DNA of 64,000 bases, from positions 3,690,212 to 3,754,211 of the forward strand of contig NZ_JACHGY010000001.1 of NCBI RefSeq assembly GCF_014207595.1, read 5' to 3'. Each line of letters begins with the position of its first letter. Position 1 is the first letter of the stretch. A program made the position numbers and the translations under genes. The notes beneath the pieces are model-generated. The model made no database searches. It was not told the DNA's origin and worked only from the letters and a program-made list of their open reading frames with translations. Shown piece after piece: positions 26,849 to 35,167 of this stretch. This DNA is from Algisphaera agarilytica. GTDB taxonomy: Bacteria > Planctomycetota > Phycisphaerae > Phycisphaerales > Phycisphaeraceae.

Positions 26849-27759
26849 GTTTGGCTGAACTCCAATCCCCGCAGCACCGCGAACACACCTTCGGCCTGAT
26901 CGACGAGACGGCCAAGCGTGAGATCCGCCGAGCGACGCTGAAGGCGGTGTGTGTGCCGGGCTACCAGGTCCCGTTCGCGTCGCGCGAGATGCCGTTGGCC
27001 CGCGGGTTCGGCACGGGGGGGTTGCAGCTTACGCTCTCGATGATCGGCGAAGACGACACACTCAAGATCATCGACCAGGGCTCGGATGAATCGGTCAACG
27101 CCTGCAACATGCGTGACCTGATCACCCGCGTCTGCCCGGGGGTTGAGCCGACGTTCAAGACCGAAGACGCCAGCATCGTCCAGACCCGCCACCGTATCCC
27201 CGAGACGCCGATGCGCGAAGACCAGACGCTAGTGTTTCAGGTACCTTACCCCGACGCGTTGGTCGTGGTCGAGGCCAACGAAGCCCGACGGGTGCAGATG
27301 CACGGCGAGGCCGACTACGCCCGCCTGTTCGTCAAGCTCTACGAAGACATCGTGCAATACGACGAGATCACCCTCAGCCACCGCTACCCAACCCGTATCC
27401 ACGGCCACTACATCATCGACCCGTCGCCGATCCCACGCTACGACGTGCCCAAGCTGCACCAATCCAAACAGCTCAACCTTTTCGGGGCCGGACGGGAGAA
27501 GAAGATTTACGCCGTCCCGCCGTACACCGACGCCAAGCCGTTGGAGTTCCAGGACGTCAATTTCCGCGTGGAAGACCACCTCGACGATGGCGGCCGTCGC
27601 TTGGTCTGCTGCAAGTGCGGCGCGGACAACACGTTCCTCGATGAACTGGTGCTGACTGATGGCAGCCGGGCTTATGCCTGCAGCGACACCGAGTATTGCC
27701 GCCGGATGGTACAACAGGCCAAGGCCGCATCTCAGACGGCGAGAGGTGGTGTTTCATGA
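26845..27759 (+). CDS. phnJ: C-P lyase PhnJ, radical-SAM carbon-phosphorus lyase subunit
   Basis: The enzyme that breaks the carbon-phosphorus bond using a 4Fe-4S cluster and S-adenosylmethionine, giving the alkane and a ribose cyclic phosphate. 304 residues. The cysteines are at 255, 258, 279 and 285 (CxxC then Cx5C), matching the unusual C-terminal cluster site of PhnJ. Other family blocks are YQVPFASREMPLARGFGTGG and LSHRYPTRIHGHYIIDP. It overlaps phnI and phnK by ATGA. All residues expected for activity appear to be present. Confidence 0.96.
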   Translation: MSLAELQSPQHREHTFGLIDETAKREIRRATLKAVCVPGYQVPFASREMPLARGFGTGGLQLTLSMIGEDDTLKIIDQGSDESVNACNMRDLITRVCPGVEPTFKTEDASIVQTRHRIPETPMREDQTLVFQVPYPDALVVVEANEARRVQMHGEADYARLFVKLYEDIVQYDEITLSHRYPTRIHGHYIIDPSPIPRYDVPKLHQSKQLNLFGAGREKKIYAVPPYTDAKPLEFQDVNFRVEDHLDDGGRRLVCCKCGADNTFLDELVLTDGSRAYACSDTEYCRRMVQQAKAASQTARGGVS

Positions 27760-28676
27760 TCCGTTCGATCCCAGTGCCGACCGATGTCGAGCAAGGCCTG
27801 CCGCCTGTGCTTGAAGTCGATGGGTTAACCAAGGTCTACGGCCCGATTGGCCCACGCACCCTGGAACACACCGGCCCCGACGCGCCGGGCGGCGGCACGA
27901 ATATTTGCCCCGACACCGGCAGCGTCGTAGCGCTCAACAACGTTTCGCTTAAGCTCTACCCCGGGCAGATCCTCGCGGTCATCGGCGAGTCGGGCAGCGG
28001 CAAGTCCACACTGCTCAAAACGCTCTACCTCGACGAGCCGCCCACCGATGGCTCCGCCTTGTTCCGCGACCCCGGCTTGCCCGGCAACACCTGGGACCAG
28101 GCCCACGACCTGTTTCTCTACAACCCCGCCCAGGCCCGCCGCCTCCGCGACCGCCATATCGGCATCGTGCGGCAGAACCCCAAGCTGGAGTTGAATTTCA
28201 ACATCTCGGCGGGTGGCAACATCGCTGAACGCGTCCTTGCCGCGAACGCCGCTGAGTTGCAGGGGCATCCGCACTACGGCGATATCCGGCAACGCGCTCT
28301 GGAGTTGCTCAGCGAAACCCAAGTCCCCACCGCCCGCATCGACGAACGACCCGGCAACTTCTCAGGCGGCATGCAGCAACGCGTCCAGATCGCCAAGGCC
28401 CTGGCCATCCAGCCGCCGGTGCTTCTGCTCGATGAGATCACCACCGGCCTCGACCTGTCGGTGCAGGCCCGCATCATCGACCTCATCCTCGATCTGCACG
28501 ACCGCCTCCAACCCGCAATCCTTCTGGTGACCCACGACATCAGCGTCGTCCGCACCCTCGCCAGTCAAACCATCGTGATGCGTTACGGCCAGATCGTCGA
28601 GCAAGGCCTCACCGATCAGGTCCTCGAAGACCCTCAGCACCCCTACACGCAGGAGCTGGTGAACGCCGCGCTATGA
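27756..28676 (+). CDS. phnK: C-P lyase ABC-type ATPase PhnK
   Basis: ATPase that binds the PhnGHIJ core complex (not a transporter). 306 residues from ATG 27756 in an ATGA overlap with phnJ. Walker A is GESGSGKSTLLKTL, signature FSGGMQQRVQIAKAL, Walker B PPVLLLDEITTGLD, H-loop LLVTHDIS. An insertion of about 30 residues (GPDAPGGGTNICPDTGS) sits between the first strand and Walker A, near the place where PhnK proteins have a short Cys-containing loop. The next gene phnL overlaps by 4 bp. Confidence 0.94.
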   Translation: MIRSIPVPTDVEQGLPPVLEVDGLTKVYGPIGPRTLEHTGPDAPGGGTNICPDTGSVVALNNVSLKLYPGQILAVIGESGSGKSTLLKTLYLDEPPTDGSALFRDPGLPGNTWDQAHDLFLYNPAQARRLRDRHIGIVRQNPKLELNFNISAGGNIAERVLAANAAELQGHPHYGDIRQRALELLSETQVPTARIDERPGNFSGGMQQRVQIAKALAIQPPVLLLDEITTGLDLSVQARIIDLILDLHDRLQPAILLVTHDISVVRTLASQTIVMRYGQIVEQGLTDQVLEDPQHPYTQELVNAAL

Positions 28677-29437
28677 TGCCCACCGACGTCTACCAAGACC
28701 CCGAGCCCGTTCTCGAAGTCCGGAGCCTGGCCAAGCGATTCACCCTTCACGAACGTCAGCGCACCATCCAGGCGTTCGAGGGACTTTCGTTCACCGCCCA
28801 CACCCACCACCTCGCCGCGATGGTCGGTGCGTCGGGTAGCGGTAAGTCCTCAGCACTCAAGTGCATCTACCGTACCTACGTCTCCGACCAGGGCGCGATC
28901 CTCTATCGGGCGCATGACGGACGGACGGTTGACCTTACCACGGCCGACGAGCAGACCGTCCTCGACCTCCGTAAGGGCGAGATCCGCTTCGTCAGTCAGT
29001 TCTTGAAGTCTTTGCCCCGCAAGACCGCGTTGCAGGTCGTGGCCCGCCCGCTGGTCGAGCAAGGCATCGAATACGAGCAAGCGATGCAACACGCCCGGGA
29101 AGCGCTAGAGCGTGTAAACCTCCCCGCCCGGCTGCATGAACTCCCGCCCTCCACGTTCTCCGGCGGCGAACGCCAACTGGTCAACCTCGCCCGTGCATTG
29201 GTCGTGCGTCCACGGCTTTTGTTGCTGGATGAGCCGACCGCCAGCCTCGACCCCCGCTCGACCGACCGTATGGTCGAGATCATCCGCTCTCTCAAGCAGG
29301 AACCCATCGCCATCCTCGCGGTGTTCCACAACCCGCAGATCGTTCAGTCACTCGCTGACTCCACCATCGAGATCGCGGGCGGGATCACCTGGGACCATGC
29401 GGCCAAAGCCGTGTCCGAACAAGCCGCCCTGGATTAA
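28673..29437 (+). CDS. phnL: C-P lyase ABC-type ATPase PhnL
   Basis: Second non-transport ATPase of the C-P lyase system, which sits on PhnK in the known complex. 254 residues. Walker A is GASGSGKSSALKCIYRTY, where the KCIYRTY continuation is diagnostic of PhnL; the segment EIRFVSQFLKSLPRKTALQVV and signature FSGGERQLVNLARAL follow, then Walker B LLLLDEPTASLD. Its start overlaps the phnK stop and phnM follows after 10 bp. Confidence 0.94.
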   Translation: MMPTDVYQDPEPVLEVRSLAKRFTLHERQRTIQAFEGLSFTAHTHHLAAMVGASGSGKSSALKCIYRTYVSDQGAILYRAHDGRTVDLTTADEQTVLDLRKGEIRFVSQFLKSLPRKTALQVVARPLVEQGIEYEQAMQHAREALERVNLPARLHELPPSTFSGGERQLVNLARALVVRPRLLLLDEPTASLDPRSTDRMVEIIRSLKQEPIAILAVFHNPQIVQSLADSTIEIAGGITWDHAAKAVSEQAALD

Positions 29438-29447
29438 TCGCCACGAT

Positions 29448-30602
29448 ATGAGCCGTACCACCCTCATCCATCACGCCCGCTTGGTGCTGCCCGACCAAGT
29501 CATCGACGACGGCTCGCTGTTGATCGAAGACTCCACCATCGCTTCGATCTGCCCCGACTCCGATGTTGCCGACGAACACATCGATGCCCGCGGGCAGGTG
29601 CTGATGCCCGGCATGATCGACCTGCACTCCGACGCGATCGAATCCGAGATCGAGCCCCGCCCCGGCGTCATGTTGCCCACAACGTTTGCCATCCAGCAGA
29701 TCGACCGCAGCAGCGCTGCGTTGGGCCTCACCACGGTGTACCACTCGCTGTCGTTTTCTGGCAAAGAGCTCGGCCTCCGCAACGATGAGCTAGCCGCCAG
29801 CGTCGCAAGGGCGGTTCACGCATACGCCCAAACGCTTCACCCTTGCATCGATAACCGGGTCCACGCCCGCTACGAAGTCACGAACGACGCCGCGATCTCG
29901 GTGCTGCAGGAGTTGTTGGCCGAGGAAGTGTTGTCGTTGCTCTCGCTGATGGACCACACGCCCGGCCAAGGCCAGTTCCAAACCATGGAGTCTTACCACA
30001 ATTACCTGGCCAAGCGCTACGCCTACGACACCGAAGCCCTAGGCACGGTGATTGCCGAGAAGCTGACCGCCGCGGACGGCGCCTGGGAAAGGGCCACGCA
30101 ACTGGTCGAGGCTGCCAAGCAGCACGACGTCCCGTTGGCTAGCCACGACGACGACTCCGCCAGCCGGGTGCAGATGATGATCGACCTCGGCGTCAGTCTC
30201 TGCGAGTTCCCGATCAATGCCGAGGCGGGCGAGGCCATCAAAGAATTCGGCGAACACGCCCTCGTCGGTTCGCCCAACGTCTTCCGTGGCGGGAGCCAAT
30301 CCTCGGGGATGCGGGCGATCGACGCCATCGAAGCCGGCCACGCCGACTGCCTCTGTAGCGACTACGTCCCCAGCACGATGCTCCCCGCGGTGTGGCGGGT
30401 GTGTGACGAGCTAGGCCACTCGCTGCCCGAAGCGGTGCGGTTGGTCACCCTCAACCCCGCCGAAGCCGTGGACCTCCACGACCGTGGCCTGCTCGCCCCG
30501 GGCCTCCGGGCTGACCTGCTGCTCGTGAATGAAGACGGCGAATACCCATCCGTTACCCGCACCTGGTCCCGGGGCCGGTGCACGTTCCGATCCGATGCGT
30601 AG
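29448..30602 (+). CDS. phnM: Alpha-D-ribose 1-methylphosphonate 5-triphosphate diphosphatase PhnM
   Basis: Amidohydrolase-fold enzyme removing pyrophosphate from the ribosyl phosphonate triphosphate, producing the PhnJ substrate. 384 residues from ATG 29448; the longer frame inside phnL is rejected. Motifs are GMIDLHSDAIESEIEPRPG (HxD form of the metal site typical of PhnM), DNRVHARYEV, SLMDHTPGQGQF, SHDDDS and SDYVPSTMLPAVWR near the C terminus. The metal ligands appear intact. It lies 10 bp after phnL. Confidence 0.95.
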   Translation: MSRTTLIHHARLVLPDQVIDDGSLLIEDSTIASICPDSDVADEHIDARGQVLMPGMIDLHSDAIESEIEPRPGVMLPTTFAIQQIDRSSAALGLTTVYHSLSFSGKELGLRNDELAASVARAVHAYAQTLHPCIDNRVHARYEVTNDAAISVLQELLAEEVLSLLSLMDHTPGQGQFQTMESYHNYLAKRYAYDTEALGTVIAEKLTAADGAWERATQLVEAAKQHDVPLASHDDDSASRVQMMIDLGVSLCEFPINAEAGEAIKEFGEHALVGSPNVFRGGSQSSGMRAIDAIEAGHADCLCSDYVPSTMLPAVWRVCDELGHSLPEAVRLVTLNPAEAVDLHDRGLLAPGLRADLLLVNEDGEYPSVTRTWSRGRCTFRSDA

Positions 30603-30611
30603 ATTATTGTC

Positions 30612-31397
30612 GTGACCACCCCCGACCCCAGCCCGCTCAAGATCGGCCTCGTCACCGACATCCATTACGCCGATACCGCCGCTAACGAAAAACGCGATAC
30701 GCGTGCCTCCCTGCACCGTGTCCGCCAAGCCATAGGCGACTTTCAGACACACGACGTCGATGTCGTCGTCTGCCTCGGCGACCTCATCCATTCCGGGCCG
30801 GACGTTGAGGCTGAACGTTCATATATGCAGACGATCGTTGCGGAGCTACGGCGCGTTGATCGACCGATCTACTTTTGCCTCGGTAACCACTGCGTGGATC
30901 GTTTAACCAAAGCCGAAGCACTTGAAATCATCGGACAGCCCACCGCCACGTTCGAAGCCATCCATAAAGGCATCCGCATCTTAGGTCTGGATACCTGTTT
31001 TAACCCCGAGGGCTCGTCGTACGGCCGGCTCAATAGCGATTGGCGAGTTGCCGTGCTTCCCGAAGCTGAACTGGACAAACTCGAACAATCCATATCGAAG
31101 AACACTTCCCCTACACTTCTCTTCTCCCACCATCGTCTGGACGCGAACGACGATTGGTCACTTCGTAACGCGGAGGAAGTCCGCCGCAGGATTGGCCCCC
31201 ACAAGCATCTCTCTTATGCCGTGCAAGGCCATGCCCACCTCGCCGATTTTCGATCGATCGGGCATCAGGGTTTCCTTACGCTGATGCCGATGGTTTACTC
31301 TGACCCCAAGCTCAATGCATACTCAATTCTGACCGTAATGTCGTCTCAGAGTATTGCACTGCAAGGTTTCGGTAATCAGACTTCTTGGAATCCATAG
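30612..31397 (+). CDS. Calcineurin-like metallophosphoesterase at the end of the phn operon
   Basis: Predicted cytoplasmic phosphoesterase of 261 residues with GTG start 9 bp after phnM. All metal motifs of the family are visible: LVTDIHYAD (D-x-H), CLGDLIHSG (GDxxx), LGNHC (GNH), FSHHRLD and GHAHLADF (GHxH). No PhnP or PhnN homologue is found in the operon, so this enzyme may replace PhnP in opening the ribose 1,2-cyclic phosphate or act as the later phosphatase. That role is inference from position only. It is the last gene before the middle attachment repeat. Confidence 0.8.
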   Translation: MTTPDPSPLKIGLVTDIHYADTAANEKRDTRASLHRVRQAIGDFQTHDVDVVVCLGDLIHSGPDVEAERSYMQTIVAELRRVDRPIYFCLGNHCVDRLTKAEALEIIGQPTATFEAIHKGIRILGLDTCFNPEGSSYGRLNSDWRVAVLPEAELDKLEQSISKNTSPTLLFSHHRLDANDDWSLRNAEEVRRRIGPHKHLSYAVQGHAHLADFRSIGHQGFLTLMPMVYSDPKLNAYSILTVMSSQSIALQGFGNQTSWNP

Positions 31398-31593
31398 ACA
31401 AAGCCGGCTCTATGGCTCATCAAGAACCAAAGGGCTTTGGTCTCGACTTTCCCTTTACGGTTCAACAACCGTTACTGCTGGGTATCGGCTGCAATATCAG
31501 GGTAGGTCCACGGACAAATGAACAGCTGAGCCGAGACTTGTAAATGCCAGGTTAAAGGGACATCTTTACGATGGAAAAATTTGTGAATCTATG

Positions 31594-31623
31594 AAAAAAG
31601 ACCAGCCCAGAGGGACTAGTCTT
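31594..31623 (-). terminator. Intrinsic terminator next to the middle attachment repeat
   Basis: On the minus strand AAGACTAG (31623-31616) pairs with CTGGTCTT (31605-31598, with a T-G pair), followed by six T. It lies just past the 3' end of the tRNA fragment at 31632-31675 and would have terminated the tRNA transcript when this module was adjacent to the intact gene. Confidence 0.65.
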
Positions 31624-31631
31624 GTGTAGGA

Positions 31632-31675
31632 AATAGCGGGGAGTGGATTCGAACCACTGACCTCCGGGTTATGAG
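31632..31675. repeat. Middle attachment repeat (tRNA 3' half)
   Basis: 44 bp identical to the 3' half of the initiator tRNA gene at 39170-39213, from the anticodon loop to the discriminator and two bases beyond. Downstream of it the sequence differs from the other two copies and has its own terminator. It marks the junction between the phn module and the integrase-bearing element. Confidence 0.88.
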
Positions 31676-31872
31676 TGGAATTCACCCGAATAGCTAAGTC
31701 GTTGGGATGTCCGTAACTGCAAGCAACCTCAACGGGTTACAACCGCCGAGCTGGTGCCCAATTATACCATTATTCCCATGTTTTTCAGGGTACAGGGGCC
31801 AGCTTAGGGTACAAATTTCGGTCCCTAAAAAGGCCTACCTCCGGTGTATTGCCCCGACGAAACTGACAGAGA

Positions 31873-32415
31873 TTAATGGGAGGTGGGAGTTATGCTCGTT
31901 TGTTCTATCACGGTATTGGGCTCAGGTATGTCCGGTTGATTTGGGGTGAATGCAACAAGAGTAAGCCCGATTAATCCGATGGCGATTGCCAGCGTATACC
32001 ACGGCCCCCAAAGCTGGGACTGTTCTTTCGCATTGATTGTTAGATCAGGTGCATATGCTCCGTCTTTAGTGAATCCCAAAGCTTCATTGATGTTCTTCAG
32101 AGTGTCCCTTGCTTCGATACGGCGCTTCGCGCTAAAGTGCAACAAGATGGCGCCGGATGCGCAGAGGATGGCAACCAAGCATACTAATAGTGTCAGCGTG
32201 ACCCCGTTGCTGATGGGGCTTGTCGCTAGCCAACTTCCCACCGCAACTTGGATAGTTATTACGCCAGAGAAAATTTTCAAGTCAAGGGCTGTCATGTACC
32301 TGAGCAGCTCAACATGATCCTCGTAGCGCATCTTTAACGCATCGAACTTCTGCTCCGCGGTAAGTTCCATTGCTTTTGGATTGTTTTGCATCTTGGATTC
32401 CATGTCTTTAGTCAT
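31873..32415 (-). CDS. Hypothetical membrane protein with two transmembrane segments
   Basis: Unrecognised protein of about 180 residues. I start it at ATG 32415 (MTKDMESKMQNN); the frame continues up to 32454. The first 60 residues are polar and helical (LTAEQKFDALKMRYEDHVELL). Two hydrophobic segments follow close together (about TLLVCLVAILCASGAILL in the middle, LAIAIGLIGLTLVAF near the end), and between them is a charged stretch of about 45 residues. It is the only leftward gene in the left part of the element, beside the middle attachment repeat. Function unknown; small membrane proteins near element ends are sometimes immunity or defence effectors, but nothing here proves that. Confidence 0.55.
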   Translation of the reverse strand: MTKDMESKMQNNPKAMELTAEQKFDALKMRYEDHVELLRYMTALDLKIFSGVITIQVAVGSWLATSPISNGVTLTLLVCLVAILCASGAILLHFSAKRRIEARDTLKNINEALGFTKDGAYAPDLTINAKEQSQLWGPWYTLAIAIGLIGLTLVAFTPNQPDIPEPNTVIEQTSITPTSH

Positions 32416-32824
32416 AGGGCATTCATCAAAGGAGCTTGCGCTAGAGCCCGTCAATTCACTCGAGGTTTAGCTGTACTAAGCGGGCACGCAAGGAACATAA
32501 ATTCTGAATAGATGAACTGGAGAAGGGGGCTTGGTTGCCGCTTTCCACGTCTGCACCACTTTCAGGGTGCGCTTTCTGCGTGTGAGTGCCCATGAACGAT
32601 GTAGTGGCTCAAATCGGGGGAGCCCGGTTTTTAGCAATCAGCCAAGTGATTCCCCTGTTAAACAGTCTATGAGGCTTTGCCTGCCATTGATGCGAAACAT
32701 CTCGTCGCAATTACCACACTGGCGGTGAAAGCCATTTCGGACGATTTGCTATCCGAGAAATGCGATATTCCACTTGAACTGCAATGTAATGCATTGTAAT
32801 ATGTTGCAACTCAAGGAGCTCCTA
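32416..32824. other. Intergenic control region of the element
   Basis: Gene-free stretch of about 400 bp between the membrane protein (left) and the ribbon-helix-helix gene (right); short frames have no support. It holds the palindromic site at 32780-32808 and a strong ribosome binding site (AAGGAG) before 32825. Confidence 0.55.
32780..32808. promoter_or_regulatory. Putative operator for the ribbon-helix-helix regulator
   Basis: Nested palindromes: TGCAA (32780-32784) and TTGCA (32804-32808) outside, and CAATG-taatg-CATTG inside, with the direct repeat TGTAAT in both halves. It lies 17-45 bp before the start of a DUF1778-like gene; autorepression through such sites is usual for ribbon-helix-helix proteins. 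No binding is shown. Confidence 0.5.
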
Positions 32825-33385
32825 ATGGAAAAGACAGAAAATCGTACAGCCAGTTACAGCACCAGATTTAGCCCCCAGCAGCGTGATGTCATTGATGAAG
32901 CTGCGAAACTTTCAGGGTGTTCGGCAGCCAAGTTCATTCGAGAAGCTGCGGTGGCCCGGGCTACCGACACTGTGAACGCCTCCGAGGAAGCTGGAGCTGT
33001 TCTCAAGCGCCTGGCAGCATTAGTTGTGGAACAGCTGCAGAATCCGGGAGTTCGTGAGTTCTGGCATGATGGGCCGCCTGAAGTGACGAACACAGTGAAG
33101 GAGGAATGGAGGTGGGACAGTTTTGCTGGTGAGGATGGCTACGTGGAGAGGCGGTACCGCGAAGAGACGTTAGTGCAAGCGGGGTTTCGAAAAGAAGACG
33201 TCCAGCCTCTTTACCTGGCCGACGAAGACCTTTCGCAGATCGAGCTCGCGCTAGACTGCGCAGGGACTGAGTTTGTCGGCATGCTGTTGGATGCTTGGAA
33301 AAAACCGCGAAGAAACCAGATTGCTTTTGCACCTCGGATACGGAAGAGCAACTTGGCGGGGACTGAGGAGGATAGTGATGCCTAG
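32825..33385 (+). CDS. Ribbon-helix-helix (DUF1778-like) protein
   Basis: 186-residue protein. The start at 32825 has an AAGGAG site 7 nt upstream; the longer frame reads through the operator-like palindrome. Residues 8-50 (YSTRFSPQQRDVIDEAAKLS, then CSAAKFIREAAVARA) match the DUF1778/RHH pattern of antitoxin-type DNA-binding proteins, which normally stop near residue 95. The remaining 130 residues are acidic and unrecognised (REFWHDGPPEV, ETLVQAGFRKEDVQPLYL). It probably regulates the rightward operon Rep-Xis. No toxin-like acetyltransferase follows, so it is unlikely to be half of a normal TacA-type pair. It overlaps the next gene by 8 bp. Confidence 0.65.
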   Translation: MEKTENRTASYSTRFSPQQRDVIDEAAKLSGCSAAKFIREAAVARATDTVNASEEAGAVLKRLAALVVEQLQNPGVREFWHDGPPEVTNTVKEEWRWDSFAGEDGYVERRYREETLVQAGFRKEDVQPLYLADEDLSQIELALDCAGTEFVGMLLDAWKKPRRNQIAFAPRIRKSNLAGTEEDSDA

Positions 33386-33566
33386 CGATAAGGAGTATCG
33401 GGTATTTGATTTTGGTAGGTATGGGCAGGCGTTGGCCTTAACGCGTGGCGAACGTTTAATCAATGTGGTGGCTATTGAATCTAGCACAAAGACCAATAGC
33501 ATCAGAACTGGAAAAGCATCTGCGGATTTAAGAGATCGAGTTTCTAAAGCTTTGCGAAGTCGCTGA
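33378..33566 (+). CDS. Small hypothetical protein
   Basis: 62 residues from ATG 33378, which overlaps the end of the ribbon-helix-helix gene and is preceded by GAGGA. The sequence MPSDKEYRVFDFGRYGQALA is followed by a basic C terminus. No domain recognised. Overlap, ribosome binding site and position in a rightward operon support translation. Confidence 0.5.
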   Translation: MPSDKEYRVFDFGRYGQALALTRGERLINVVAIESSTKTNSIRTGKASADLRDRVSKALRSR

Positions 33567-33653
33567 GCAACTTAATCTAGCCCACCGCAAGCTGTCTTGA
33601 TTGATCGCCAGCCATGGGCCTTGAAGGTGCAGTAAGCACCAGAAAGGACAGCC

Positions 33654-33905
33654 ATGGCTGTTGTTGTAGTTAGTGGGAATCGGTGGCATCGGATGCTGCC
33701 AACCCGTGTCACGCGTAGTTTGCGTTGGCGGTATACCGTCACGCAGCAATCGGATGGGCGATGGATCGGTGCGGTCTACGCGCCCCATGTCGGGAATCAG
33801 TTCCTAGGGCCATTCGATGATGTCGTCGAACTCTTAACCCGTGCGGGCGGCATCGTCCGTGACGATGTGCTGATCCGTCAGTTGGAGAACGGGGGTGTGA
33901 AGTGA
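33654..33905 (+). CDS. Small hypothetical protein upstream of Rep
   Basis: 83 residues, start ATG 33654 with GAAAGGA about 6 nt before it. It contains RWRYTVTQQSDGRWIGAVYA, a beta-hairpin-like stretch, and ends in an acidic/hydrophobic helix. The stop overlaps the GTG start of the Rep-like gene (GTGA), so the two are probably coupled. Not recognised; small proteins here in related elements often assist replication or relaxase loading. Confidence 0.55.
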   Translation: MAVVVVSGNRWHRMLPTRVTRSLRWRYTVTQQSDGRWIGAVYAPHVGNQFLGPFDDVVELLTRAGGIVRDDVLIRQLENGGVK

Positions 33906-35167
33906 GTAGCCCTAAAGACAAACATCCTCATTCAGATGGTGAGCCGGGCGGAGACGGGGGCGGGGGGCCCCGCGATTCTCGCGGGGGGCCGACACCGGCA
34001 CCGTACGGCTCCAGCATGGGGGACGCTGTAACACCCCATGCTCTAATTACAGATGAAGGTCCCAAAGACTGGCGGTTCCTACTGGCTGGTTTCGATACGC
34101 TCGACCTGGGGCTCTACGTCGCGTGGGATGACGACTGGTGGGAAGGGATCATTAAGAACCTGAATTACTACCAAGCCGAAGCTCGGATGGGCAAGCCTGC
34201 GGTGTGGAAGGATACAGAAGCTGGTCCGTGCCTCATCCTGCCTCGCGGCAAGGGGGCCAATTACAAATGGCACCTCCAGTTCCCCGATATGCACATCTTC
34301 ATTGCCCCGTTCGACAAACCCAAGAACCTCCCGAACGTCTACGTCAGTCCGACGGCGAAGTCGCTGTGGCTCCGCGGTGTGGATCAGGTCGTTGAGTCGG
34401 TCGTCAACCTCATTCAAGAAATGCACGGTCAGGTCTGCCAAGTCCAAGTCAGCCGAGTGGACCTAGCTGCCGACTTCTACATCGAGTCTGGCATAACTCT
34501 GGACTTCTTGCGGTCTCACCGCGTCAGTCGGACTCGCTCGACAAACCACTACGAGAACGACGGTGTACTAGAGACCTTCTATCTCGGCCGTAAGTCAGCG
34601 CCGATCCAAGCTCGCATATACGACAAACTCAAGAAGACCCTCAAGAGTCCAGAGTCTGCCTTCTTTCTCGCCCTGTGGGGCGGGCCTGTGCAGGCGTGGC
34701 GCGTTGAGTTCCAGCTACGGCGGGCCTTATTACGGCAGATGGGTATCAACTCCATCGACGACCTGAAGCAACAAGCCGGTGGACTGTGGATCTATCTGAC
34801 CGAGCAATGGTTCTCGCTTCGGCTACCGGACAACGCCAACTCCAAGCGACGCACGGTTCACCTCTGGTGGCACCACGTTCAGCGGGTGGCGGACCTATTC
34901 GGCCCGGCCTGCGCGATCTCGCGGGATGCTTTAGACATTCCCAAGGTCCCGGCCGACTGGTATGTCGCTCGCATTGCTGGCTGCATGGCTCCTTTGGCAG
35001 CCCGGTTGGGCATATCCGATTTAGACGAAGCCATACGCTACATGCTCGCAGATGTTCGAGCCAAGCTGGGCGAGAAGGACTGGGACGAAGAATATGCTCG
35101 ACAGCGCATCCGTATGCAGGAGAATCCGGACAGCCCGGGGATCGGGGGCAGTGATGTCCCGTTCTAA
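33902..35167 (+). CDS. Rep_trans-type replication initiator or MobT-like relaxase
   Basis: 421-residue protein beginning at a GTG in the GTGA overlap. The first 50 residues are Gly/Asp-rich and disordered. The core has QVSRVDLAADFYIESG, then ETFYLGRKSAPIQARIYDKLKK and AWRVEFQLRRALLRQ; the RVDLAxDF and RxYDK blocks are hallmarks of the Rep_trans family, which includes rolling-circle plasmid initiators and the relaxases of Tn916 and ICEBs1. The Tyr of RIYDK or a nearby Tyr is the candidate nicking residue. In this setting it would nick an origin inside the element for rolling-circle replication or mobilisation. It overlaps the excisionase-like gene by 14 bp. Confidence 0.8.
   Translation: MSSPKDKHPHSDGEPGGDGGGGPRDSRGGPTPAPYGSSMGDAVTPHALITDEGPKDWRFLLAGFDTLDLGLYVAWDDDWWEGIIKNLNYYQAEARMGKPAVWKDTEAGPCLILPRGKGANYKWHLQFPDMHIFIAPFDKPKNLPNVYVSPTAKSLWLRGVDQVVESVVNLIQEMHGQVCQVQVSRVDLAADFYIESGITLDFLRSHRVSRTRSTNHYENDGVLETFYLGRKSAPIQARIYDKLKKTLKSPESAFFLALWGGPVQAWRVEFQLRRALLRQMGINSIDDLKQQAGGLWIYLTEQWFSLRLPDNANSKRRTVHLWWHHVQRVADLFGPACAISRDALDIPKVPADWYVARIAGCMAPLAARLGISDLDEAIRYMLADVRAKLGEKDWDEEYARQRIRMQENPDSPGIGGSDVPF

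Larger units (their letters stand above)
19621..31631. mobile_element. Phosphonate-utilisation island module (C-P lyase), bounded by tRNA-derived repeats
   Basis: A 12-kb segment containing only the phn operon, lying between the attachment repeats at 19512-19620 and 31632-31675. It has no integrase or transfer gene of its own, so its movement would rely on the neighbouring element (a cis-mobilisable arrangement). Base composition is close to that of the chromosome. Confidence 0.7.

Noticed and set aside
32774-32824. Upstream extension of the ribbon-helix-helix gene (start at 32774)
   Set aside because: The extension reads through the palindromic operator-like site and lacks a ribosome binding site; 32825 has AAGGAG.
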